DNA of 54,534 bases. Source: Acidobacteriota bacterium. GTDB lineage: Bacteria > Acidobacteriota > Terriglobia > Terriglobales > Acidobacteriaceae. A program made the translations under genes and the position numbers. The first letter of the stretch is position 1. Each line of letters begins with the position of its first letter. The notes under the pieces are model-generated. The model was not told the DNA's origin and made no database searches. It saw only the letters and a program-made list of their open reading frames with translations. Below, one piece after another: positions 1-8,981 of this stretch. The stretch covers positions 1 to 54,534 of the forward strand of contig PJLO01000016.1 in the NCBI GenBank assembly GCA_003010405.1, written 5' to 3'.

Positions 1-40
1 CCCAACACCCACCCCCAAACCCAACACCCACCCCCCTCGC
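1..40. repeat. C-rich low-complexity direct repeat
   Basis: A 16-nt C-rich unit, CCCAACACCCACCCCC, occurs at 1-16 and again at 20-35, separated by AAA. The unit holds almost no G and does not code. Two copies are visible before the window edge, so the array may extend to the left. It could be a minisatellite or an assembly-edge repeat; nothing in it suggests a function. Confidence 0.6.
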
Positions 41-80
41 TTTGGCCCTCAACGTGCTATAGCTTTGGGCAATGCATCTT

Positions 81-135
81 AGAGGTGTCCAAACGCTGGA
101 CACTAAAAATAGAGGTGTCCAAGTTGGACACCTCT
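81..135. repeat. GGTGTCC/GGACACC repeat cluster with perfect inverted repeat
   Basis: AGAGGTGTCC occurs at 81-90 and 111-120, and its exact complement lies at 126-135. This gives a perfect 10-bp inverted repeat with a 5-nt spacer. A partial copy (GGACACT) lies at 98-104 and another, TTGGACACC, at 173-181. Repeated short motifs of this kind are typical of the ends of mobile elements or of intergenic palindromes. No transposase is visible, so the element type is unknown. The cluster lies downstream of the DUF507 pair, where a hairpin could also end their transcript, although no T-run follows. Confidence 0.55.
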
Positions 136-188
136 GTGTTATAACGCATTTAGAAATCTGGCTTCCAGCTACTTGGACACCGGAATCC

Positions 189-467
189 TCAGAACCCTAT
201 GAGTTTCCGTACCTCTTCGTTATAGTACTTGTGATAAAGAATGTTCCACTCGGGAGTGCCTTCAGGAATGGTGCGGCGCTGACTCTCGATTTTTAGCCGG
301 GCTGCCTTGTCGAGTTTTTCTTCGTTTGCGAGCAATTCTTCGAGAATCCGGCGCAGTTCCTGGCGTATGTCATCGTAGCCTTCGAGGAACTCGACCTGCT
401 TCATCCCGGCGAGTCGTTCAGTGGAGGACGAGGCAAGCTTGTTCAGTTTTTCGCGAGACAGTCTCAT
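189..467 (-). CDS. DUF507 family protein (second gene of tandem pair)
   Basis: A 92-residue protein rich in charged helices, without a signal peptide or membrane segment. Its N-terminus (MRLSREKLNKLA) and Glu/Arg/Leu-rich body match the small DUF507 family found in Acidobacteriota, Aquificota and relatives; the function of that family is unknown to me. The ATG at 465-467 overlaps the stop of the upstream gene in an ATGA arrangement, so the two are almost certainly co-transcribed and translationally coupled. The partner at 464-742 is a diverged paralogue of the same length. The two might form a heteromer; that is inference. Downstream DNA holds only repeats. Confidence 0.75.
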   Translation of the reverse strand: MRLSREKLNKLASSSTERLAGMKQVEFLEGYDDIRQELRRILEELLANEEKLDKAARLKIESQRRTIPEGTPEWNILYHKYYNEEVRKLIGF

Positions 468-742
468 AACACCGCCTTGTACTTGCGCACCAGCTCGTTC
501 TTTACACGCTTGAACATTTCCTGGTAGTTCGCCCCGCGGTTGCGCATCTCGTCAGAGTAAGCATCGAGAATGACCCTGACTTCATCGTTAATGCGGTCCT
601 CGAGGCTAAGTTCCTCGACCATTACGTTTTGGACGCACTCGATGACTTTCTCGGGCTCGTTTGTTTTGATGAAATGGTTGTCTTGAAGCCGTTTGACGGC
701 TTGCCGGGCAAGATAGCCCACGTATTCTTTCGAAAAGAGCAT
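464..742 (-). CDS. DUF507 family protein (first gene of tandem pair)
   Basis: A 92-residue, mainly helical soluble protein (starts MLFSKEYVGYLARQAVKRL) of the DUF507 family, function unknown. The N-terminal third resembles that of the downstream paralogue: both open with a short Met-x-x-Ser/Phe-Ser stretch followed by helices ending in a basic/acidic tail. The ATG at 742 is preceded by only a weak purine-rich stretch. The stop overlaps the start of the 189-467 gene by 4 nt, which marks a two-gene operon. No other gene is attached, and the next gene at 963 is divergent. Confidence 0.75.
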   Translation of the reverse strand: MLFSKEYVGYLARQAVKRLQDNHFIKTNEPEKVIECVQNVMVEELSLEDRINDEVRVILDAYSDEMRNRGANYQEMFKRVKNELVRKYKAVL

Positions 743-922
743 GGTTGTCGTCTAATTCACAGTCTAAGAAGCGATTCTAGCACAATCCAAAGCCGTCTCT
801 TGTGAACCCGACCTGCTCTGGATCGCCATTGCTAAACAAAGACTTGCTGTAGGTTTGTTCTAGATGCGGCAGAGTGCGATGAAGGGAGTATGATTAACGA
901 GCACCTGAAGGTATCCGGGGGC

Positions 923-941
923 GGGTGCAGCAATTGCACCC
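923..941. promoter_or_regulatory. Perfect 7-bp inverted repeat upstream of the 963 gene
   Basis: GGGTGCA at 923-929 and TGCACCC at 935-941 form a perfect palindrome around GCAAT. It ends 21 nt before the ATG at 963. It could be an operator or a 5' UTR hairpin. No T-run follows, so a terminator is unlikely. The role is unproven. Confidence 0.35.
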
Positions 942-962
942 CTTTGGTAAAAGAGCTGAGCG

Positions 963-1436
963 ATGTTAAACGACCTGACCAGCATTCACGACGATATGAA
1001 CGCCTTCACCCAGGGACTGGGGTTGCGGCGATTTCACGGCTATATTCCGGACGAGATGCCGAGCGTGCTCTGGGATGCTGATGATGTTACAGAAAGCTGG
1101 AAGGATTTTGTGGAATTAGCGCGAGCGTCTGGCGCGCCATTCCTGACGATGAACACTGTTCAACTGGAAGCGGACGATGTTGAGTTTCTGATTTCAGAAC
1201 TCCGCCGCTCCAGTTTAAGCCGGGACGAAGACCTGGAGACCGCCCGTCAATTGCGCTCATACCTGGGCCGGATCGGGTTTATCCAGCTCGGCTTTCCCTA
1301 TCAGGGCGTGATGTTCCTCTACGAACTTTCTACCGAGTGGTATGAGGGTTACACGGCACTGCAGGAAATGGCAGAAGACCTTGGCGGCATCATGATCGAC
1401 GGCCCGACGGAGGGTTTCGACGAGGACGAGCGCTGA
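963..1436 (+). CDS. Hypothetical protein upstream of recJ
   Basis: A 157-residue acidic protein that I do not recognise. It has no signal peptide and no clear membrane segment. A moderately hydrophobic stretch lies near residues 100-120 (GRIGFIQLGFPYQGVMFLY), and the tail is strongly acidic (DGPTEGFDEDER). The gene starts with ATG at 963, with a GAG-containing purine stretch just upstream, and ends 2 nt before the GTG of recJ, so the two are probably one operon. The tight link suggests a housekeeping accessory role rather than mobile DNA. Codon use matches the neighbours, and no rival frame is coherent over its length. Confidence 0.7.
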   Translation: MLNDLTSIHDDMNAFTQGLGLRRFHGYIPDEMPSVLWDADDVTESWKDFVELARASGAPFLTMNTVQLEADDVEFLISELRRSSLSRDEDLETARQLRSYLGRIGFIQLGFPYQGVMFLYELSTEWYEGYTALQEMAEDLGGIMIDGPTEGFDEDER

Positions 1437-1438
1437 AC

Positions 1439-3220
1439 GTGCGCTGGACTCTGCGCGCCCAGGAAAGTGTAAGCGGCACAAGCTCACGGTGTATTGCTCA
1501 AAAGCTTGCCGACTCGCTGGATCTCCCCGAGATTGTTGCCGAGCTGCTGGCTGCGCGCGGCATCGCCTCGGTGGAAGAGGCTGGCATCTTTCTTCATCCC
1601 TCGCTGGATCAACTGCATTCCCCAATGGACATGCTCGGTATGCTTCCGGCTGTCGAGCGGTTGGAGCGCGCGATTGCGCAGCGTGAGCCGATGCTGATCT
1701 ACGGCGACTACGACGTAGATGGCACTATGGCAACCGTCATTCTGAAAACGGTGATGGAACTGCTTGGGGGCCGGTGTGACTTTCACGTTCCGCACCGATT
1801 GCTTGAAGGCTACGGGATGCGCGACGAGGTGATCGAGCGCGCCGCGACTGAAGGCGTCAAGCTTATCATCAGCGTCGATACCGGTATTCGTGCCTTTGCC
1901 GCCGCCGAGACCGCCGAGCGAGTGGGTGTGGACCTGATCGTGACCGATCACCATTTAGTAGCTCAGGCAGAGGGCGTTCCCAAAGCCTTGGCGGTGCTGA
2001 ATCCCAATCAACCGGACTGCACCTATCCCTGCAAGGATTTGTGCGGCGCGGGCGTGGCTTTCAAGATTGCACAGGCGCTGCTCGAGCGCGCTGGCCGCCA
2101 AAGGCTGATTCCTTCCTTCCTGAAAGTTGTAGCCATTGCGACCATTGCGGACTCGGTGCCACTGCTGGGCGAGAACCGCGTCTTCGTCTCACTGGGGCTG
2201 GAAGGACTGCGAAAAGTCGTAAATCCGGGGCTGAACGCACTCCTGCAGGTTTGCGAGCTGAACCACGGACGTGCCCTGAGCTCGACCGAGATTGCGTTTC
2301 GTGTCGCTCCGCGTATGAATGCAGCGGGGCGCATGGACGTGGCGAAGGATGTGGTCGAGCTATTTACGGTAAAAGATCCGGTGCGCGCCAGAGAACTGGC
2401 GGAAAAGCTGAACGAGCTGAATTCGGCGCGGCAGCAGGAGGAACATCGCATTTCGGACGCGGTGCTTCAGCAAATAGAAGAGAGCGAAGGCTTACGCGAC
2501 TCCGCTTGCATGATTATGGATGGCGAGGGATGGCATCGCGGTGTTATTGGTATCTGCGCCTCGCGCGTTGTTGAGCGCTTTGGTCGTCCGGCGCTGGTGA
2601 TTTCCCGTGATGGCGACGTGGCGCATGGCTCAGGGCGTTCGATTCCGAGCTTCCACTTGTTGAATGCACTGGAAACTGTGCCGGAACTGTTCCTGCGCTT
2701 CGGCGGACACGCGCATGCGGTCGGATTTGCTATGCAGTCGGAGAATATTCCCGAACTGCGGCGCCGATTAAATGAATATGCGAAGATTGCGCTGGCCGCC
2801 GAGGAATTGCAGCCTGTGCTGGAGTTTGACGGCGAACTTACGGTGGAGCAAGTCACGCCCCGCTTCTGGGAGTCACTTTGTGCGCTGCAACCGTTCGGTG
2901 TGGGTAATTCTGAGCCGGTGTTCGTGGCACGAGGCGTAACCCTGATCGGAGAGCCCAGGGTGTTGCGCGAAAAACATTTAAAGCTGAAACTGCGCCGTTA
3001 CGTGAATTCACAAGCCGGTGCACTTTCTCGTGGACTGGACGCGCTGGGCTGGCGCATGGCGCACCGTTTGGAGGCCGAACCGCTCTCCGGCGGCGACAGC
3101 TTGGACGTAATGTTCCGTATCGAGCAAAACACCCATCCGGATTTTGGTGGGGGCCTGCAACTGGTGCTGTCGGATTTCCGGCGTTCCGCGAAAGCGGCCT
3201 CGGCAACATCGAATTCATAA
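1439..3220 (+). CDS. recJ: Single-stranded-DNA-specific exonuclease RecJ
   Basis: A 593-residue 5'-3' single-strand DNA exonuclease of the DHH phosphoesterase superfamily, acting in the cytoplasm in recombination and mismatch/base-excision repair. Visible motifs are DYDVDG at about residues 89-94 and DHH near 169-171, which bind the catalytic metal. The DHHA1 signature GGHAHAVG lies near 422. The C-terminal OB-type region runs to the end (LQLVLSDFR). Length is normal for the family. The start is GTG at 1439, only 2 nt after the stop of the preceding hypothetical gene. The fused lptCA follows after about 50 nt. All key acidic residues appear intact. Confidence 0.95.
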   Translation: MRWTLRAQESVSGTSSRCIAQKLADSLDLPEIVAELLAARGIASVEEAGIFLHPSLDQLHSPMDMLGMLPAVERLERAIAQREPMLIYGDYDVDGTMATVILKTVMELLGGRCDFHVPHRLLEGYGMRDEVIERAATEGVKLIISVDTGIRAFAAAETAERVGVDLIVTDHHLVAQAEGVPKALAVLNPNQPDCTYPCKDLCGAGVAFKIAQALLERAGRQRLIPSFLKVVAIATIADSVPLLGENRVFVSLGLEGLRKVVNPGLNALLQVCELNHGRALSSTEIAFRVAPRMNAAGRMDVAKDVVELFTVKDPVRARELAEKLNELNSARQQEEHRISDAVLQQIEESEGLRDSACMIMDGEGWHRGVIGICASRVVERFGRPALVISRDGDVAHGSGRSIPSFHLLNALETVPELFLRFGGHAHAVGFAMQSENIPELRRRLNEYAKIALAAEELQPVLEFDGELTVEQVTPRFWESLCALQPFGVGNSEPVFVARGVTLIGEPRVLREKHLKLKLRRYVNSQAGALSRGLDALGWRMAHRLEAEPLSGGDSLDVMFRIEQNTHPDFGGGLQLVLSDFRRSAKAASATSNS

Positions 3221-3269
3221 GCGGGAAATAATGCGGGCAACGTGTTGCCTCGCGTACACTGATTGAGCA

Positions 3270-5549
3270 ATGCCTGTCTCAATCCCTCGCCTGCGAATCT
3301 GGTTTGCCGCGATGGCCCTGATTATTGTTGCGGCTGTGGCAGGGTTCTACATTTATGCGCGCTTTCAGATACGCCTTGCGATCAGGAATCTTCCCGCAAA
3401 GGTCGGAATCGACGTTCAGCAATCAAGCGAAGGATTTTCATTTTCCAAAAGCGAGGGCGGGCGGACTCTGTTTACGATCCGTGCGTCGAAGGCGACGCAA
3501 TTCAGGCAGGGCGGACGTGCAGAGCTGCACGATGTGAACATCATTGTGTACGGCCGGAATTCGGACCGTTTTGACCAGATCTATGGCAAGGAATTTCAGT
3601 ATGACCCGGAAGCCGGAACAGTAGTTGCTAAGGGAGAGGTTAACATCGATCTGGCAGGCAACAGCGAAGGCCAGAAACTGGAAGACCAGGCAACGCCCCA
3701 TTTGGGACGGGAGCCCATCCATCTGCGAACCGAAGGGCTGACGTTCAATCAGAAGACCGGCTTGGCCGAGACCGAGGGCGTCATTGACTTGCACATGCCC
3801 CGGGTATCCGGAACCGCACGTGGCGCGACATACGATTCGAAGAAAAACGAACTGACGCTACACTCCGCAATCGACGTTCGGACCGAGGGCGTGCAACCTA
3901 CACGCATTCAGGCTGCGCGCGGGGAAATCATGAAGCAGCCACGCGTGCTGACCATGGATTCCGTTCACATGACGAGCAGAGATCGTACGCTTCTGGCCGA
4001 TCACGCAATCGTAAATTTGAACGAGGGCAATGCGGTGGAGCATGTGGACGCCACAGGAAACGTACGGATAAGCGACTCCGGCGGAATCCAGGTTCGCTCG
4101 CCACGCGCCGACTTGAATCTAGGTCCAAATAATGTCGTAAAATCCGCATTGTTTGCTGGCGGAGTGGACTTTGTATCGGCTAAACAGGGGGCGAGCGGAC
4201 ATTCGGGCGAACTGCTGGTGAGCTTTGCGCCTTCCGGGAACATTGGGGTAAAGGGTAGCTCTGCGACCCAGGTCCAGACGATCTACGCATATCGTGGTGC
4301 CACGCTCCATCGTGAAGCGCAGAAGATGGGCAAAAATCCTCAGGCGTTCACCATAACCTCCAACGCGATGACGTTTGCGGTCGATGCCGGACGGCTGCTG
4401 AAATCAGCTCAGACCGACGGGCCGGGGCAGGTCGTAATGAGCGCAGCCGCACCTAAGAACGCTGGTGAGCAGACCGTAGTCGACGCGCAGCGCTTAACAG
4501 CGGAATTTGGCGAGCAGAATCAACTACGTACCGTCCATGGCATCGGTTCAGTACGCGTTTTGAGCCGCGTCCCGGGGCAACCCGACAAGCTGAGCACGAG
4601 CGACTCGATGGTGACGCAGCTCACTCCGGCAGGAGAGATTTCCAGCGTGGTGCAGGAAGGAAATTTCCGCTACAACGAGGGACAGAGCTCGAAGAGCGAG
4701 CCGGGCGGACGGAGCAGCTTTGCGGCGCGCGCCAGCTACTCTCCTCAGGATGACTCGCTGACCCTGCAAGGCAACCCGCGCATTGTGTCCGGCGGCATGA
4801 CGGTGACGGCGGAAATTATTCGCCTGCTACGCCGTAGTGGCCAGCTTTTTGCGCAAGGCAACGTGAAGACTACCTATAGCGAACTGAAACTTCAACCCAG
4901 TGGCGCTTTGCTGGCCACGGCGGACCCGATTCACGTGACAGCCCACGCTATGAATGCAAAGCAGTTATCGGGGCTGGCTCACTACAGCGGCGATGCCCGT
5001 CTGTGGCAAGGCTCGAATATTGTGGAAGCACAGACGATCGATTTCGATCACAAGGCACGGACGATTGTTGCCCAGGGCGACCGAAAACACCCGGTTAGCA
5101 GCGTGTTCCTGCAAGGGGACGGGAAGGGTAAGGCATCGACCATGGTGGTGACCGCGCCTAGGTTGAACTATGTCGATGGTGAACGCCAGGCACGCTACTC
5201 CGGTGGAGTGACGGCACGCGGACAAGATGGATTTCTGACTGCCGATCACGCAGATATTTTCCTGAATGCAGCGGGCACATCCCGCATTGGAGAGCCGAGC
5301 CAACTTGATCACATTATCGCGAGTACGCACGTTGTGGTGCAGCAGCAGGAGCGCCGGGCTGTCGGCGACAGGCTGGTGTATACGGCAGCGACTGGCACTT
5401 ATGTGATGACTGGCTCTCCAATATTGAGCGATCCAGTGAACGGTACGGTCCGGGGCGATTCGTTGACCTTCTACAGCCATGATGATAGGGTGGTCGTCGA
5501 GAGTAAGGGTTTTTCGCGCACCGTGACGCACACTCACGTTTCCCGCTGA
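3270..5549 (+). CDS. Fused LptC/LptA-type LPS transport bridge protein
   Basis: A 759-residue protein with one N-terminal membrane anchor (about residues 10-32, [20 protein letters not shown]) followed by a long periplasmic beta-rich part. The first portion (about 40-200) has LptC character: it describes a bilayer-anchored beta-jellyroll. Several OstA/LptA-like repeats follow, with patterns such as [30 protein letters not shown] and [11 protein letters not shown]. In well-studied diderms LptC (about 190 aa) and LptA (about 180 aa) are separate proteins; here they appear joined in one chain. The stop overlaps the lptB start by one base (TGATG), which links the protein firmly to the LPS exporter. 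The domain split is my reading of repeat patterns, not a profile search. Confidence 0.8.
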   Translation: MPVSIPRLRIWFAAMALIIVAAVAGFYIYARFQIRLAIRNLPAKVGIDVQQSSEGFSFSKSEGGRTLFTIRASKATQFRQGGRAELHDVNIIVYGRNSDRFDQIYGKEFQYDPEAGTVVAKGEVNIDLAGNSEGQKLEDQATPHLGREPIHLRTEGLTFNQKTGLAETEGVIDLHMPRVSGTARGATYDSKKNELTLHSAIDVRTEGVQPTRIQAARGEIMKQPRVLTMDSVHMTSRDRTLLADHAIVNLNEGNAVEHVDATGNVRISDSGGIQVRSPRADLNLGPNNVVKSALFAGGVDFVSAKQGASGHSGELLVSFAPSGNIGVKGSSATQVQTIYAYRGATLHREAQKMGKNPQAFTITSNAMTFAVDAGRLLKSAQTDGPGQVVMSAAAPKNAGEQTVVDAQRLTAEFGEQNQLRTVHGIGSVRVLSRVPGQPDKLSTSDSMVTQLTPAGEISSVVQEGNFRYNEGQSSKSEPGGRSSFAARASYSPQDDSLTLQGNPRIVSGGMTVTAEIIRLLRRSGQLFAQGNVKTTYSELKLQPSGALLATADPIHVTAHAMNAKQLSGLAHYSGDARLWQGSNIVEAQTIDFDHKARTIVAQGDRKHPVSSVFLQGDGKGKASTMVVTAPRLNYVDGERQARYSGGVTARGQDGFLTADHADIFLNAAGTSRIGEPSQLDHIIASTHVVVQQQERRAVGDRLVYTAATGTYVMTGSPILSDPVNGTVRGDSLTFYSHDDRVVVESKGFSRTVTHTHVSR

Positions 5550-6277
5550 TGCAGACACTTTCCACGGAAGAACTGGCCAAATCGTACCGCAGTCGCCGCG
5601 TTGTCAATGGTGTGTCATTGGCAGTGAATCGGGGTGAGGTGGTGGGCCTGTTGGGTCCCAATGGCGCTGGGAAAACAACGAGCTTTTACATGATTGTCGG
5701 CCTGATTCCGCCTGATTCGGGCCGGGTCATGGTCGGGGACGAGGATATCACCGCCGTCCCCATGTATCTGCGCGCTCGCAATTACGGAATCAGCTATCTT
5801 CCGCAGGAGGCCTCGGTCTTTCGCAAGCTGAGCGTGGAGGAGAATATCCTGGCCGTGCTGGAGACGCAAAGCTTCGGTTGGCAGGAGCGCCGCGTCAAGA
5901 TGGAGAGCCTTCTTGACCAGCTTGGGTTGGCACACATCCGTAAGAATAAAGGTTATGCCCTGAGCGGTGGAGAACGTCGCCGCGTGGAAATCGCCCGCGC
6001 GCTATGTATTAATCCTTCATTCATCCTGCTTGACGAGCCGTTCAGCGGGATCGACCCCATTGCCGTTCTTGACCTTCAGAAGATTATCTTCACGCTGAAG
6101 GAGCGTGGAATCGGAGTTCTGATTACCGACCACAACGTTCGCGAGACTCTCTCTGTAACTGACCGGGCCTACATAATTAATGAAGGACGCATCTTCCGTA
6201 CGGGCACACCTGAGCAACTGGGCCATGATCCGGATGTGAAGCGTGTTTATTTAGGAGAAAGTTTTTCGTTGGTTTAG
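5549..6277 (+). CDS. lptB: LPS export ABC transporter ATP-binding protein LptB
   Basis: A 242-residue cytoplasmic ATPase that powers extraction of lipopolysaccharide from the inner membrane with LptF/LptG (not in this window) and passes it to the LptC/LptA bridge. It has Walker [10 protein letters not shown] (about residues 36-44), the ABC signature [15 protein letters not shown] near 138, Walker [12 protein letters not shown] near 160, and the switch His in [10 protein letters not shown]. Length is standard. Its ATG overlaps the stop of the fused lptCA by one base. The order lptC/A-lptB-rpoN-hpf-rapZ matches the classical proteobacterial cluster. Confidence 0.95.
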   Translation: MQTLSTEELAKSYRSRRVVNGVSLAVNRGEVVGLLGPNGAGKTTSFYMIVGLIPPDSGRVMVGDEDITAVPMYLRARNYGISYLPQEASVFRKLSVEENILAVLETQSFGWQERRVKMESLLDQLGLAHIRKNKGYALSGGERRRVEIARALCINPSFILLDEPFSGIDPIAVLDLQKIIFTLKERGIGVLITDHNVRETLSVTDRAYIINEGRIFRTGTPEQLGHDPDVKRVYLGESFSLV

Positions 6278-6352
6278 GGGTAATGCGAGATTACTTGCAT
6301 TTTTATTGCCGAACCTACAGTCAATCTGAACTTTCTGGTTTAAAATAAGGCC

Positions 6353-6366
6353 GGGGAAATTTCCCC
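6353..6366. promoter_or_regulatory. Perfect 14-bp palindrome upstream of rpoN
   Basis: GGGGAAATTTCCCC is a perfect 14-nt palindrome that ends 14 nt before the rpoN ATG. A TAAAAT element at 6341-6346 lies just upstream and could be a -10 box. The position suits an operator that controls rpoN separately from lptB. No regulator can be named from sequence. Confidence 0.4.
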
Positions 6367-6380
6367 TTGATCGTTGGTGA

Positions 6381-8012
6381 ATGGGATCTCTGCAGACAAA
6401 GCTTAGCCTCAAAGTTAGTCAACGCCAAATTCTGACTCCCGGATTGGTGCAGATGGTGAGTGTTCTTGCGCTTAACAAGCTCGAGCTCAAGGACATGATC
6501 AACGAAGAGATGGTCGAAAACCCGGTGCTGGACGAGTACGTCGATACAGTGCCCACCATTGACGAGATTGCGGCACGGGAAGAGAAGCGTGACCGCGAGA
6601 GCTCGGCCGCTTTGGCAGAGGAGCCCCAAACCACACCCGAGGAGCGCGACCCGTTCGAGGAAGTCGATTTCGGCTCCTTCTTTAAGGAATATCTGGATCC
6701 TGGGTACCGCAGCAATACCGAGCTGGAATCGATTGAAAAACCTTCATTTGAGAATTTTCTTTCCAAAAGAACGAGCTTAACGGACCACCTGATGTGGCAG
6801 CTCGGCGCAACCCGCGTTAAAGATGACGTTTTGGCGGCAGCGGAGCTGATTATTGGGAATCTGAACGACGACGGTTACCTGCCTTTGAAGGATGAGGAAC
6901 TGCTGGAACTGGGCGCGGGCTCACTGAGCGCGCTGGACGGCGGTATGGCGCTAGAGAAGGATTTAGGGTTAGACGGCGTTGTGTCGGCAGACGGAGAAGC
7001 CAAGGTGATTTCCGGCCCGGCTTCCAGTCAGGAGCTTCCTGCCAAGGCGCTTTTTGGCACTGATGCGCTGCGCGAGGCAATTGAACTAGTTCGGCAGATG
7101 GACCCCATAGGCGTGGGTGCGCGAACTCTGCGCGAGTGCCTGATGGCTCAGTTGAAGGACCTGTTGCGCGTGCACGATGAGCGAGGCGGGGAACCGGATA
7201 TGCCGGAACTGCTGGAAGATGCCATGGTGATCGCCGACAATTACCTGCCCATGCTGCAAAATAAGCTGATTCGGGAAATTGCCCGGGCAATGAACAAGAG
7301 CATGGAACGGGTGGAGCGCTGCGTGACGCTGATTCGCACGCTGGATCCAAAACCCGGATTGCGCTACAACGTCCCCGATACGAGGCTGATCGAGCCTGAT
7401 GTGGCGATTATCAAGCAGGGTGACGAGTATGTGATCGTGATGAACGATGATGATATGCCACAGCTTCGCCTGAATCCGACTTACAAGAAACTGCTTAGCC
7501 GGGAAGGCAACGAGAAAGAAGTGCGTGTCTATGTCAAGGAGCGGTATAAGTCCGCTTTACAGCTCATCAAGAACATTGAACAGCGTAAGCAGACGATCCT
7601 GAAGGTTTGTTACGCCATCATTGGCAGGCAAAGAGAATTTCTCGATTTTGGCATCGATTATCTGAAACCGATGATGATCAAGGAAGTGGCGGAAGAGATA
7701 GGTGTGCATCCCTCAACAGTGAGCCGCGCCGTTGCCAGTAAATACGCCCACACTCCCCAGGGCGTATTCGAGCTGCGCTATTTCTTCAGCGAGAGCGTGA
7801 ACGGACCAGAGGGCGGAGCCACGTCGCTGCTGATCCTGAAGCGGCGGGTTAAGAAGCTGATCGAGGACGAAGACCCCGCGCGTCCTCTCACCGACGAGCA
7901 GATCACCCGCATCCTGCAGTCGCAGGGGATCCAGGTCACGCGCCGCACGGTGGCCAAGTATCGCGAAGACATGAGGATTCCCTCAACCCACCAAAGACGG
8001 GTCAAAAAGTAA
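6381..8012 (+). CDS. rpoN: RNA polymerase sigma-54 factor
   Basis: A 543-residue sigma-54. Region I, which contacts activators, is Gln/Leu-rich (LSLKVSQRQILTPGLVQM). An acidic region II follows. The core-binding domain is central, and a helix-turn-helix (EIGVHPSTVSRAV) contacts the -12 element. The C-terminal RpoN box reads TRRTVAKYRE, close to the canonical ARRTVAKYR that binds the -24 element. Region II is long (roughly residues 55-130 and 180-225), so the protein exceeds the usual 480 residues. The start codon has no strong Shine-Dalgarno. The neighbours lptB, hpf and rapZ match the usual rpoN locus, but no enhancer-binding activator lies in this window. Confidence 0.95.
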   Translation: MGSLQTKLSLKVSQRQILTPGLVQMVSVLALNKLELKDMINEEMVENPVLDEYVDTVPTIDEIAAREEKRDRESSAALAEEPQTTPEERDPFEEVDFGSFFKEYLDPGYRSNTELESIEKPSFENFLSKRTSLTDHLMWQLGATRVKDDVLAAAELIIGNLNDDGYLPLKDEELLELGAGSLSALDGGMALEKDLGLDGVVSADGEAKVISGPASSQELPAKALFGTDALREAIELVRQMDPIGVGARTLRECLMAQLKDLLRVHDERGGEPDMPELLEDAMVIADNYLPMLQNKLIREIARAMNKSMERVERCVTLIRTLDPKPGLRYNVPDTRLIEPDVAIIKQGDEYVIVMNDDDMPQLRLNPTYKKLLSREGNEKEVRVYVKERYKSALQLIKNIEQRKQTILKVCYAIIGRQREFLDFGIDYLKPMMIKEVAEEIGVHPSTVSRAVASKYAHTPQGVFELRYFFSESVNGPEGGATSLLILKRRVKKLIEDEDPARPLTDEQITRILQSQGIQVTRRTVAKYREDMRIPSTHQRRVKK

Positions 8013-8188
8013 TTTCATTCTTTCCACAGGTACATAAGACTGGCAGTGCCTCTCTACATCTGATATAACCATCGGCCACGATGTTTTTCGTGGTTCGGGC
8101 CCGGGGACGGGTTTCTCCGGGTTTGGTTGCAGGGCCAATCGCCTGATGCCGATGTAGATGGTCGGCTCGGCTTTGGACAGTGGTAGAA

Positions 8189-8209
8189 CCGGCACTCAAA
8201 AGGTGCCGG
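8189..8209 (+). promoter_or_regulatory. Hairpin in the hpf leader
   Basis: CCGGCAC at 8189-8195 and GTGCCGG at 8203-8209 form a perfect 7-bp stem with a 7-nt loop. It lies 25 nt before the hpf ATG and just ahead of the strong Shine-Dalgarno (AGGAGGGG). It could affect translation or mRNA stability. The rest of the 222-nt rpoN-hpf gap is GC-rich and holds no ORF. Confidence 0.35.
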
Positions 8210-8234
8210 GAGGGTCCTCAGGAGGGGAAATCGA

Positions 8235-8822
8235 ATGGACGTGGATTATACCGGCAGGCAATTCGACATCACTCCCAAGATTCGCAAGGAAGTGGAAGCA
8301 GGACTGGCGAAGCTTGTAAAAATAGTAGGCAATAACTGCACCAGTAAGGTTATTCTGACTGCGGAAAAGCAGCGCCGCATCGCCGAGATCACGTTGACCA
8401 GGAGAACCGAAAAGCTGGTTGGTCACGGCGAAGCCACAGACGTTTTCGTTGCCATTGATGAGGCAATGGACCACATTGAAAAGCAGGCGCTCAAGGTGAA
8501 TACACGCAAGCGCGATGGAAAGCGCGCTGAGAAGCCGACTTGGAAGACCGAGGCTTCTGAGACTGAGTCGCCGGCCGAAAGCGGCGCCGCCGCGGCAGTC
8601 CCAGCTGTGACACATGAGTTTCCGGACACGCCCAAGGTGGCCGAGGCTCATCTAGTGAAGAGTCAGGAAGCTGTGGCAGTGCAGCCACTGACCATTGAGG
8701 AAGCGGTGAAAGAGTGCGAGTTCCGCGACCGAGGCGTATTCATCTTCCGAGATAAGGAAGCCACTGTACACGTGCTGCATCGGCGAAAGGATGGCAAGTT
8801 GGAGCTAATAGACGTGCCGTAA
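8235..8822 (+). CDS. hpf: Ribosome hibernation-promoting factor (long form)
   Basis: A 195-residue long-type hibernation factor. The N-terminal S30AE domain (about residues 1-95) binds the 30S decoding region. A variable Ala/Glu-rich linker follows (about 95-145). The C-terminal domain (about 148-195, ending DGKLELIDVP) mediates the dimerisation that makes 100S ribosomes. The long form is the most widespread type in bacteria. A very strong Shine-Dalgarno (AGGAGGGG) lies about 7 nt before the ATG. A clear terminator follows at 8854-8877, so the gene ends its own transcript before rapZ. The rpoN neighbourhood matches the classical yhbH/hpf locus. Confidence 0.93.
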   Translation: MDVDYTGRQFDITPKIRKEVEAGLAKLVKIVGNNCTSKVILTAEKQRRIAEITLTRRTEKLVGHGEATDVFVAIDEAMDHIEKQALKVNTRKRDGKRAEKPTWKTEASETESPAESGAAAAVPAVTHEFPDTPKVAEAHLVKSQEAVAVQPLTIEEAVKECEFRDRGVFIFRDKEATVHVLHRRKDGKLELIDVP

Positions 8823-8853
8823 AGCCGGCCCGATTGCAAAAAGATTTTTGACG

Positions 8854-8885
8854 AGCGTGCGCCCCCCGGCGCACGCTTTGCTGTT
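8854..8885 (+). terminator. Rho-independent terminator after hpf
   Basis: AGCGTGCGCC (8854-8863) and GGCGCACGCT (8868-8877) form a perfect 10-bp GC-rich stem with a CCCC loop, followed by TTGCTGTTTTT. It separates hpf from rapZ, whose start is about 100 nt downstream. Confidence 0.85.
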
Positions 8886-8981
8886 TTTGACCACGAAACA
8901 GTATTTGACCGTAAGTACTATTTTGCTATTCAGGTTCGTAAATCTTTCTCCGGATCACTCTCTGCTGCTAAATTACGCAAT

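Noticed and set aside
1..40. Telomere-like or CRISPR repeat
   Set aside because: Only two short C-rich units without spacers are present; there is no cas gene and no array in the window.
890..1081. 63-aa ORF overlapping the 963 gene
   Set aside because: It is a shadow of the longer 963-1436 frame and has no domain or Shine-Dalgarno support.
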